This document shows positions 35,500 to 42,770 of a stretch of DNA of 64,000 nucleotides, one piece after another; positions within the stretch are counted from its first letter, which is position 1, and the number at the start of each line of letters is the position of its first letter. The notes under the pieces were generated by a model that saw only the letters and a program-made list of their open reading frames with translations, was not told where the DNA came from and made no database searches. Position numbers and translations under genes: made by a program. The stretch is from Bacillus sp. MUM 116 (lineage in GTDB: Bacteria > Bacillota > Bacilli > Bacillales > Cytobacillaceae): NCBI RefSeq assembly GCF_001866655.1, contig NZ_MLYR01000018.1, forward strand, positions 62,001 through 126,000, written 5' to 3'.

Positions 35500-35524
35500 A
35501 AATTGTGAACAACTTATTATATAA

Positions 35525-35678
35525 CGTGGATAAACACGAGGGAATTGTTAATAAAACATGGGATTTTGTTAATAACTAACTGAATATGTGGATAAAAAAT
35601 TGTAATCTGTTGATAAAACGCTTGGGATAATTCGTTATCCACAATCTTGTTTTTGCTTTCGTTGAGAAGTTATCCCCA
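35525..35678. promoter_or_regulatory. Cluster of DnaA boxes between secA and prfB
   Basis: Two perfect DnaA boxes TTATCCACA: 35587-35595 (minus) and 35635-35643 (plus). One-mismatch sites: 35525-35533 (minus, TTATCCACG), 35608-35616 (minus, TTATCAACA) and 35670-35678 (plus, TTATCCCCA). Weaker TTATTAACA-like sites at about 35547 and 35568. All lie in about 155 bases of otherwise non-coding DNA. Confidence 0.65.
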
Positions 35679-35802
35679 ATCCATGATTAACAGGCTAGTC
35701 TTGGATTTTTCAAGGTTATGCCGGTATAATAGATGAAGACTGACTTGATTAGGAATGAATATACTACGGGGTACAAGAGAAATTTTTATAGAGGTGACCA
35801 TT

Positions 35803-36904
35803 ATGGAATTAGCAGAAATTCGCAATGAATTAGAAAAAACAGCTAAACGTTTAGCGGACTTTAGGGGGTCTCTTTGACCTTGAAAATAAGGAAGCAAGAA
35901 TCGCCGAATTAGACGATCAAATGCTTCATCCGGATTTTTGGAATGATCAACAGGCTGCACAGGTTGTCATCAGTGAAGCGAATGCCTTAAAGGATCAAGT
36001 TAATGAGTTTACTGATTTAAATGAAATGTATGAAAATTTGGAATTAACCTACGAATTGGTAAAAGAAGAAAGCGATGCAGAATTACAAGCAGAATTGGAA
36101 GAGGAGCTTCACCAGCTTACAGAACGCTTGAACCAATTTGAATTACAGCTCTTACTAAGTGAAGAGTATGATAAAAATAATGCGATTCTAGAGCTCCACC
36201 CTGGTGCTGGCGGTACTGAATCACAGGACTGGGGTTCGATGCTGCTTCGGATGTACACAAGATGGGCAGAGAAAAAAGGCTTTAAGGTGGAAACGCTCGA
36301 TTATCTTCCAGGGGATGAAGCGGGAATTAAGAGTGTTACATTAGCCATAAAAGGTCATAATGCCTATGGATATTTGAAGGCGGAAAAAGGGGTTCACCGT
36401 CTTGTACGGATTTCTCCATTTGATTCCTCTGGCCGCCGTCATACCTCCTTTGTGTCATGTGAGGTTATGCCGGAGTTTAATGACGAGATTCAGATTGATA
36501 TCCGCACGGAGGATTTAAAAATTGATACGTACCGTGCCAGCGGTGCCGGCGGTCAGCATATTAATACAACCGACTCAGCCGTCCGGATTACCCACCTTCC
36601 AACAGGTGTAGTGGTAACGTGTCAATCTGAACGCTCGCAAATTAAAAATCGTGAGCAAGCAATGAAAATGTTAAAAGCAAAATTGTATCAACGTGAAATT
36701 GAGCAGCAGGAAAAAGAACTTTTAGAAATTCGCGGGGAACAAAAAGAAATTGGCTGGGGAAGCCAAATTCGCTCATATGTGTTCCATCCATATTCAATGG
36801 TAAAGGACCATCGTACGAATACGGAGTCAGGGAATGTTCAGGCTGTTATGGATGGGGAAATTGATCAATTTATTGATGCCTATTTAAGATCGAGAATTTC
36901 ATAA
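35803..36904 (+). CDS. prfB: Peptide chain release factor 2 with programmed +1 frameshift
   Basis: Translated as 35803-35874 joined to 35876-36904, 366 residues. The first 24 codons end at CTT followed by in-frame TGA (35875-35877); the Shine-Dalgarno-like AGGGGG (35863-35868) just before it is the classical stimulator, so ribosomes low in RF2 slip +1 onto GAC and continue into the main frame. RF2 reads TGA, so this is autoregulation. The tripeptide anticodon SPF (in [11 protein letters not shown]) and the catalytic GGQ (in [13 protein letters not shown]) are both present. GAGGTGACC precedes the start. It is not a broken gene. Confidence 0.98.
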
Positions 36905-36912
36905 TGATTGGG

Positions 36913-36955
36913 AACCCTTTGCTGGATTATGCGGCAAAGGGTTTTTTTTTTTTTT
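36913..36955 (+). terminator. Terminator of prfB
   Basis: AACCCTTTGC (36913-36922) / GCAAAGGGTT (36934-36943) followed by an unusually long T run. Confidence 0.9.
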
Positions 36956-37080
36956 AGGACAAAATTGATTAGGGGTCTTAGAAAAATGTCCCAAAAAACC
37001 ATTTAAAGGACAAAATCTGGGAAAAAACAGCCTAATGTCCTAAAAAGCAAATTTTAGGACAAAATTAGTTAAAAGAAATA
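36956..37080. repeat. Degenerate tandem repeat with a period of about 50 bp
   Basis: AGGACAAAAT starts at 36956, 37007 and 37056, and ATGTCC-AAAA at 36986 and 37035, so both sub-motifs recur with 49-51 base spacing. ATGTCC is the inverse of GGACAT, making each unit partly self-complementary (AGGAC...GTCC). Non-coding; between prfB and yvjA. Confidence 0.65.
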
Positions 37081-37183
37081 GAACCACTTTACCGCGGCAA
37101 CTGAATGCCATTTACACCAAAAAATACCCATGCTATACTCACTCTCGAAAATATTTTGAGAAAAAACAAGGGGAATTTACAAA

Positions 37184-38050
37184 ATGAATAAAGTTCTGGA
37201 ACTCACACAAACCAACCCAAAAATGGAAGTGGTTATGGACTACCTTTTTGTCCTTATTGGTTCAGCCATTATTGCCTTTTCCTTTAATGTCTTTTTACTG
37301 CCAAATCAAATTGCATCAGGCGGTGTAAGTGGAATTAGTACAATCCTAAATAGTGTTCTGGGTCTGGAGCCTGCCTATGTTCAATGGGCGTTCAATATCC
37401 CATTATTTATTGCCGGCGTAGTTTTATTAGGAAAACAGTTTGGCGCTAAAACCCTTGCCGGGACGATTTTTTTACCTTTCGTCGTTTATTTAACCAAAAA
37501 TATGGAGCCATGGACACATGATGCCTTGCTTGGAGCTTTATTTGGCGGGATCGGTGTTGGGCTTGGCTTGGGAATTGTTTTTAGAGGAAGGGCCTCCACT
37601 GGTGGAACGGACCTGGCCGCCCAAATTATTAATAAATACACGGGATTTACGCTAGGGACATGTGTTGTACTGATTGACGGATTAATCGTATTAACTGCCG
37701 CGATTGTATTTGATATCGAAAAAGGACTATATGCCCTTATCGGATTATATGTTACAAGCAAGACCATCGATTTAATTCAAGTTGGATTTGGCCGTTCGAA
37801 AATGGCCATGATCATTACAAGTAAACAAGAAGAGGTTCGGTCCGGAATCTTGAATAAAATTGACCGTGGTGTGACAAAACTATCAGCATATGGTGGATTT
37901 ACTGACCATGAACGCCCAGTTCTTATGTGTGTTGTCGATCAAACGGAGTTCACAAAATTGAAACAATTGGTCAAAACCCTTGACCCATCTGCGTTTATCG
38001 TGGTTATGGATGCTGCCGAAGTGCTGGGAGAGGGTTTCAAACGCGCATAG
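37184..38050 (+). CDS. yvjA: YitT family membrane protein YvjA
   Basis: 288 residues. N-terminal YitT membrane domain with about five hydrophobic segments (NVFLLPNQIASGGVSGIST, FGGIGVGLGLGIVFRGRAST with GGTDL) and a C-terminal cytoplasmic DUF2179 domain (about 205-285; MAMIITSKQEEVRSGILNKI, GVTKLSAYGGFT). Function unknown; relatives are proposed transporters. ATG 37184 has AAGGGGAA upstream. Gene order prfB-yvjA-cccB is that of B. subtilis. Confidence 0.92.
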   Translation: MNKVLELTQTNPKMEVVMDYLFVLIGSAIIAFSFNVFLLPNQIASGGVSGISTILNSVLGLEPAYVQWAFNIPLFIAGVVLLGKQFGAKTLAGTIFLPFVVYLTKNMEPWTHDALLGALFGGIGVGLGLGIVFRGRASTGGTDLAAQIINKYTGFTLGTCVVLIDGLIVLTAAIVFDIEKGLYALIGLYVTSKTIDLIQVGFGRSKMAMIITSKQEEVRSGILNKIDRGVTKLSAYGGFTDHERPVLMCVVDQTEFTKLKQLVKTLDPSAFIVVMDAAEVLGEGFKRA

Positions 38051-38101
38051 TATTGGTATACTTGTTACGTAATGGTAAAATTTTCTGAAGGGGGATTAGC
38101 A

Positions 38102-38464
38102 GTGAAGAAAAAACTACTTACATTATTATTAGGGACCTCCCTAGTAATGGGACTTGCCGCTTGCGGAGGCGGAACCGACACGTCTAAAAACAAAGATACC
38201 ACCACCAAAACTACAGACACCGGTGGAGGTGCGAATGATGTTGCCGCAGCAGCTGAGAAAATTACCGCTCAAAAATGCTCCAGCTGCCACGGTGAAAATC
38301 TTAAAGGTGCCGTGGGACCAGACTTAACACATATTGGTGCCCAGCTTTCCAAACAACAAATTTTAGACATTCTCAAAAACGGAAAATCCGGCGGTATGCC
38401 TAAAGGCTTAATTTCCGGTGATGATGCTGACAAAGTTGCTACATGGCTTGCCTCTAAAAAGTAA
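38102..38464 (+). CDS. cccB: Cytochrome c-551 lipoprotein CccB
   Basis: 120 residues from GTG 38102, with AAGGGGG 7 bases upstream. Lipoprotein signal peptide ending in LAAC, lipid-modified C21; a Thr/Gly-rich linker (22-47); then a small class I cytochrome c domain with CSSCH at 59-63 for covalent haem and M99 (GGMPKG) as the second axial ligand. It carries electrons on the outer membrane face, probably from menaquinol:cytochrome c reductase to cytochrome c oxidase. Confidence 0.95.
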   Translation: MKKKLLTLLLGTSLVMGLAACGGGTDTSKNKDTTTKTTDTGGGANDVAAAAEKITAQKCSSCHGENLKGAVGPDLTHIGAQLSKQQILDILKNGKSGGMPKGLISGDDADKVATWLASKK

Positions 38465-38470
38465 AATACT

Positions 38471-38640
38471 AAGAAAAGCGGAAGCGCCTTGTTCAGCCCC
38501 CGACAAGTGCTGGAGGTCCTGTCGGTGAAGTCGTTCTTTGACTTCATCGACAGGACCGAAGCAACCTAGGAAAAAAGCAGTTCATTTTTTCCCTCGAGGG
38601 GCTAGGCGCTGGAGCTGGACAATTCTCAAAGGCGAAATTT
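38471..38640. repeat. Dispersed repeat, copy B
   Basis: About 165 bases, reverse complement of copy C at 42490-42663. Ends: AAGCGGAAGCGCCTTG on the left and GAGCTGGACAATTCTCAAAG on the right. The interior has nested inverted repeats (CCTGTCGGTGAAGTCG / CGACAGG, and GGAAAAAAGCAGTTC next to CCTCGAGG). It follows the cccB stop by 6 bases. No gene inside. Confidence 0.8.
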
Positions 38641-38653
38641 TATACTTTTACTG

Positions 38654-38688
38654 AAAAAACGTTCTGTCCTAACACAGAACGTTTTTTT
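38654..38688 (+). terminator. Terminator downstream of cccB
   Basis: AAAAAACGTTCTGT (38654-38667) / ACAGAACGTTTTTTT (38674-38688). Confidence 0.85.
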
Positions 38689-38754
38689 ATCGTTTAGGAA
38701 ATAATAAAATTTCTAGATTTGTGGAAAATTGTTCAATAAATTGCTACACCGGTT

Positions 38755-39195
38755 ATTGATGCGGACTCTAGATGCCCGATAAAAGGAAAAAATAGGAATG
38801 GCTGTCACTGAAGAGGCCTCTAGATGCCCGATAAAAGTAAAAAATAGGAACAGCGGTCACTGAAGAGACCTCTAGTTGCCCGATAATAGTAAAAAATAGG
38901 AACGGCGGTCACTAAAGTGGCCTCTAGATGCCCAATAACAGTAAAAATTAGTAACAGCGGTCACTGAAGAGTCTACTAGATGCCCGATAACAGTAAAAAA
39001 TAGGAACAGCGGTCACTGAAGAGACCTCTAGATGCCCAATAACAGTAAAAATTAGCAACAGCGGTCACTGAAGAGACCTCTAGATGCCCGGTAACAGTAA
39101 AAAATACGAACAGCGGTCACTGAAGAGTCTACTAGATGCCCGATATTTATATATGATAGATACAATGGTCATCGAGAGTATTTAGATACCCAATA
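38755..39195. repeat. Tandem array of 52-bp repeats
   Basis: GATGCCC (one GTTGCCC) starts at 38771, 38823, 38875, 38927, 38979, 39031, 39083 and 39135: eight starts exactly 52 bases apart, seven full units, plus decayed partial units at each side (a GATACCC at 39184). Units share TCTAGATGCCCGATAACAG, an A5-A6 tract and GCGGTCACTGAAGAG. Units 4-7 alternate between two variants (CAATAACAG with ATTAG, then C(G/A)-(A/G)T with AATA), suggesting duplication as a 104-base dimer. Not coding: 52 is not a multiple of 3, and frames are closed. Confidence 0.95.
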
Positions 39196-39217
39196 TTATA
39201 AAAAAATTTTGTAAACC

Positions 39218-39256
39218 AAAAACGATTTGAGAGTAGTAATCTCAATCGTTTTTTGT
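39218..39256 (+). terminator. Terminator-like hairpin before ftsE
   Basis: AAAAACGATTTGAGA / TCTCAATCGTTTTTT with one bulge and a T tail. It closes the repeat region. Confidence 0.75.
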
Positions 39257-39384
39257 TAGAAAAGGTTGAAAATTGTCTAAATTTGTTAAGTTTTTAATAC
39301 TCGAAATAGCGGGAATATTGGCTATTCTTGTATTCTTTGAAAAGAAACTGTAATATTTTTATCGCATTTATTAGTGTTTGTTGA

Positions 39385-39393
39385 TGTTATAAT
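39385..39393 (+). promoter_or_regulatory. Extended -10 promoter candidate for ftsE
   Basis: TGT followed by TATAAT (39388-39393); no convincing -35. About 110 bases before the ftsE start. Confidence 0.4.
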
Positions 39394-39508
39394 AGGTCTA
39401 TGCGAAATTTTGCACATTTCTAAAAGTATTTTGCAGTCTTTTGCAAAAAATAAAAGATTATTGTCGAATTTACTTTGTTTTCACAATAACTTTCTTACAG
39501 GTGATCAA

Positions 39509-40195
39509 ATGATAGAAATGCAAGAAGTATACAAAAAATACCCAAACGGTGTATCCGCCATAAATGGGATTGATGTTCGGATTAATCAAGGTGAATTTGT
39601 TTATGTGGTTGGCCCCAGTGGTGCCGGGAAATCCACGTTTATTAAAATGATGTATCGTGAAGAGATTCCTACTTCTGGAACCATCACCATGAATGGAGTC
39701 AATCTGGCAAAATTAAAAATGAAAAAGGTGCCGATTTTCCGCAGAAATCTTGGCGTTGTTTTTCAGGACTATAAGCTTCTACCTACCTTGACTGTCTATG
39801 AAAATGTTGCCTTTGCCCTTGAGGTGATTGAGGCGCAGCCTAAGTTTATTAAAAAACGGGTGATGGAAGTTTTGGATCTCGTTAATTTAAAGCATAAGGC
39901 AAGAATGCTGCCGACAGAACTTTCCGGCGGGGAACAACAGCGTGTATCCATTGCCCGTTCCATTGTTAATTCACCGAAGGTTGTGATTGCCGATGAACCA
40001 ACAGGTAACCTCGACCCTGAAACCTCATGGGAAATCATGAACATATTCGAAGAAATAAACAAACGCGGAACAACCCTTGTCATGGCGACTCATAATAAAG
40101 AAATTGTTAATACAAATAAGCATCGCGTTATCGCCATTGAAGGTGGAAAGATTGTTCGTGATGAGCAAAGAGGTGAATACGGTTATGAAATTTAG
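39509..40195 (+). CDS. ftsE: Cell division ATP-binding protein FtsE
   Basis: 228 residues, exact family size. Walker A GPSGAGKS at 35-42, ABC signature LSGGEQQR, Walker B VVIADEPTGNLD and the switch His in MATHNKEIV. FtsE powers conformational signalling through FtsX to peptidoglycan hydrolases rather than transport. ATG 39509 follows ACAGGTGATC; a longer in-frame start at 39374 has no ribosome site. It overlaps ftsX by 11 bases. Confidence 0.97.
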   Translation: MIEMQEVYKKYPNGVSAINGIDVRINQGEFVYVVGPSGAGKSTFIKMMYREEIPTSGTITMNGVNLAKLKMKKVPIFRRNLGVVFQDYKLLPTLTVYENVAFALEVIEAQPKFIKKRVMEVLDLVNLKHKARMLPTELSGGEQQRVSIARSIVNSPKVVIADEPTGNLDPETSWEIMNIFEEINKRGTTLVMATHNKEIVNTNKHRVIAIEGGKIVRDEQRGEYGYEI

Positions 40196-41078
40196 GACCA
40201 TTGGCCGTCATGCCCGCGAAAGTTTTAAAAGTCTCGGCAGGAATGCATGGATGACTTTTGCATCCGTAAGTGCTGTGACTGTTACCCTCATTTTAGTTGG
40301 CGTCTTTTTTGTGATTATGATGAATCTTAATAAGGTAGCCCAAACCATTGAAGAAGACGTTCAAATTCGCGTTCATATTGATGTTGCCGCAAATAAAGGA
40401 GATCAGCAAAAATTACAAAACGAAATTGAGTCCATTCCTGAAGTGAAAAGTGTCACATTCTCACCAAAAGCAAAGGAATTAAAGGAATTAATTAAAGGTC
40501 TTGGCGAGGAAGGAAAGGCATTTAAGCTTTTTGAACAGGATAATCCACTTAACGATGTATTTATTGTAAAAACAAAAAAACCAACTGATACGATGATGGT
40601 CGCAAAGAAAATTGAGAAATATAATTTTGTTGCAAAAGTAAAATACGGCCAAGGCAGTGTAGAAAAATTATTTAAATTTGTTAATGCAAGCCGAAACGTT
40701 GGTGTCGTCTTAATCCTGGGTCTATTTTTTACAGCAATTTTCCTAATTTCTAATACAATAAAAATTACGATTGTTGCGAGAAGTAGAGAAATCAAGATTA
40801 TGAGATTAGTAGGTGCAACCAATAATTTTATTCGCTGGCCATTTTTCTTGGAAGGTTTATGGCTGGGGATATTAGGTTCAATTTTGCCAATTATTCTGAT
40901 TTCAATTGCCTACTATAATGCGTATGATTATCTAGCTCCAAAGTTGGCTGGGAATTTTATGCAGCTTCTTCCGTATAATCCATTTGTCTATCAAGTATCC
41001 GGCATTCTAATACTCATGGGTGCGTTAATCGGTATTTGGGGAAGCGTCATGTCCGTTAGAAAATTCTTGAAGGTTTAG
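40185..41078 (+). CDS. ftsX: Cell division protein FtsX
   Basis: 297 residues. Cytoplasmic N terminus (MKFRTIGRHARESFKSLGRN), a first membrane helix (about 28-50), an extracellular domain (about 55-165) that contacts the hydrolase, then three helices (about 175-290) with FtsX/MacB-type features. AGAGGTG lies 9 bases before ATG 40185. Works with FtsE; in Bacillus the FtsEX complex activates the CwlO endopeptidase for cell elongation, and a CwlO-like gene follows here. Confidence 0.96.
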   Translation: MKFRTIGRHARESFKSLGRNAWMTFASVSAVTVTLILVGVFFVIMMNLNKVAQTIEEDVQIRVHIDVAANKGDQQKLQNEIESIPEVKSVTFSPKAKELKELIKGLGEEGKAFKLFEQDNPLNDVFIVKTKKPTDTMMVAKKIEKYNFVAKVKYGQGSVEKLFKFVNASRNVGVVLILGLFFTAIFLISNTIKITIVARSREIKIMRLVGATNNFIRWPFFLEGLWLGILGSILPIILISIAYYNAYDYLAPKLAGNFMQLLPYNPFVYQVSGILILMGALIGIWGSVMSVRKFLKV

Positions 41079-41170
41079 ACCTCTGGAGGAAGGGTTCTTA
41101 TTTGCACCCTTCCTTCCTGTTTAATTAATTAATTTTACATATTTTTCTAAGGAAAGGAGCGAAAAGGAAA

Positions 41171-42448
41171 TTGAAAAAATCAGTTTTTTCATTTACAATT
41201 GCTGCTACTGTGGGACTTAGCCTATTTGCGGGGAGTGCTGCGGTATCGGAAGCAGCCTCTATTTCAGATCTAAAAGACAAACAAAATGAAATTCATAATA
41301 AACGCTCCAATCTAAAATCTAATATTAATGATGCCAATACAAAAATAAATAATTTACACGGGCAGCAAGCAAATGTGAAATCCGAGATGAAGCGCCTTGA
41401 TTTTGCCATTGGAGATACAAATGCGAAGATTCGCGAGAAGACAGCTAAAATTAGTGAGACCCAAGGCAAAATTAATCAGCTGCAGGGAGAAATAAAGGTC
41501 ATTGTGGAGCGGATGGAAAAACGCAATAATTTATTAAAAGAGCGCGCACGAAATTATCAAGAAACGGGCGGAATGATTAATTATATTGATGTATTAATGG
41601 GCGCAAAAAGCTTTAGCGATTTCATTGACCGGGCCAATGCCGTTGCAATGATTATGGAGGCCGACCAAGAACTATTAAAACAGGCAGATGCAGACAAAAA
41701 AGAATTAGAAGATAAGCGTGCCAAAGTAGAAAAAGATTTAACTAGTCTTCAAGAAATGAAGAGCGAATTAGAACAAATGAATAAAAGATTAAGCTCGCAG
41801 CGGGCAGAAAAAAATAAATTACTTTCAAAACTCGTTCTGAAAGAAAAGGAAGTTCATGAAGGAAAACTGGCTTTAGAAGAGGAAGGGCAAATCCTGGCAG
41901 GGCAGGAGGCAGCCATTCAAAAAGCCATCCAATTAGAAAAAGAACGCCAAGCCGCTGCTGCCGCTGCCGCAGCTGCAGCAAAAGCACCTACACCAAGCAG
42001 CGGGGGAGGTTCGGGTAAGGCACCTGCGATTTCAGGTGGAACCTTTACAAGACCGGCTGCAGGGGTGATTAGCTCAGGGTTTGGAACTCGCCCCGGATTC
42101 CGGCCGGGAGAATTCCACTATGGAGCCGATATTGCAAACCACGCATCGAATATACCAATTGTTGCTGCTGCGGATGGGGTTGTGATTCGTTCCTATTATT
42201 CTAATAGTTATGGAAACTGTATTTTTATTTCACATTCGATTAATGGACAAGTTTATACAACGGTTTATGCCCATATGGAGGCACGTATAGTAGGTAATGG
42301 TGCTGTCGTGAAGAAGGGGCAGCAAATTGGTATCATGGGAAGTACCGGTGATTCTACCGGGCAGCACTTGCATTTTGAACTTCACAGAGGGCAGTGGGTA
42401 CCGGACCGTCATAATGCCATCAATCCTGTGGGAATTGTCCCACTATAA
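41171..42448 (+). CDS. Secreted coiled-coil M23 peptidase, CwlO/EnvC-like
   Basis: 425 residues from TTG 41171. Signal peptide about 1-30 (ends AAVSEAAS), long coiled coil (about 32-255), Ala-rich/Gly-Ser linker (about 260-285), and a C-terminal M23 (LytM) domain with HYGADIAN (zinc His and Asp) and the second metal site HLHF in TGQHLHFEL. Both zinc motifs look intact, so it should be active. Coiled coil plus peptidase next to ftsEX strongly suggests an FtsX-controlled murein hydrolase. B. subtilis CwlO has an NlpC/P60 catalytic domain instead and lies elsewhere, so this is an analogue, not a strict orthologue. Confidence 0.9.
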   Translation: MKKSVFSFTIAATVGLSLFAGSAAVSEAASISDLKDKQNEIHNKRSNLKSNINDANTKINNLHGQQANVKSEMKRLDFAIGDTNAKIREKTAKISETQGKINQLQGEIKVIVERMEKRNNLLKERARNYQETGGMINYIDVLMGAKSFSDFIDRANAVAMIMEADQELLKQADADKKELEDKRAKVEKDLTSLQEMKSELEQMNKRLSSQRAEKNKLLSKLVLKEKEVHEGKLALEEEGQILAGQEAAIQKAIQLEKERQAAAAAAAAAAKAPTPSSGGGSGKAPAISGGTFTRPAAGVISSGFGTRPGFRPGEFHYGADIANHASNIPIVAAADGVVIRSYYSNSYGNCIFISHSINGQVYTTVYAHMEARIVGNGAVVKKGQQIGIMGSTGDSTGQHLHFELHRGQWVPDRHNAINPVGIVPL

Positions 42449-42478
42449 TGGAAGAAGCTATGCTTCTTCCATTTTTTT
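42448..42478 (+). terminator. Terminator of the M23 peptidase gene
   Basis: ATGGAAGAAG (42448-42457) / CTTCTTCCAT (42463-42472) then six T. Confidence 0.88.
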
Positions 42479-42770
42479 GATTAGATAAGAACGAAATTTT
42501 GACTTTGAGAATTGTCCAGCTCCAGCGCCTAGCCCCTCGAGGGAAAAAATGAACTGCTTTTTTCCTAGGTTGCTTCGGTCCTGTCGATGAAGTCACAAAA
42601 CGACTTCACCGCCAGGCCCTCCAGCACTTGTCGGGGCTGATCAAGGCGCTTCCGCTTTTCTTATTCATAACTCGTCCCTTTCCAACATATAAATTAATAA
42701 TTAGGCAGGAATATGGCGCCCTTTATTATTGAAAAAAGGACAGGCGTCTTTCGCCAAAGGAGGGACATGG
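42449..42770. other. 322-base region between the M23 peptidase gene and ctpB
   Basis: Terminator, repeat copy C and an AT-rich stretch that must hold the ctpB promoter; no clear promoter boxes are recognised. Confidence 0.6.
42490..42663. repeat. Dispersed repeat, copy C
   Basis: Inverse of copy B. Begins CGAAATTTTGACTTTGAGAA, contains CAGCGCCTAGCCCCTCGAGG, and ends GGCGCTTCCGCTTTTCTT. The inner arm pairs TCCTGTCGATGAAGTCAC with GACTTCACCGCCAGGCC imperfectly. It lies between the M23 peptidase and ctpB. Confidence 0.8.

Larger units (their letters stand above)
35461..35802. other. 342-base secA-prfB intergenic region
   Basis: Holds the secA terminator, the DnaA-box cluster, and a TATAAT at 35726-35731 (with GGTATAAT context) that may be the prfB -10. 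Confidence 0.55.
38465..39508. other. 1,044-base non-coding region between cccB and ftsE
   Basis: Contains repeat copy B, a terminator, the 52-bp tandem array, a second terminator and an ftsE promoter candidate. It is the longest gene-free stretch in the window. No open frame with a ribosome site is seen. Confidence 0.8.

Noticed and set aside
35803-35877. prfB as a frameshifted pseudogene
   Set aside because: The AGGGGG-TCT-CTT-TGA-C context is the conserved programmed frameshift of RF2.
38755-39195. CRISPR array
   Set aside because: The whole 52-base unit is repeated with no unique spacers, and no cas gene lies nearby.
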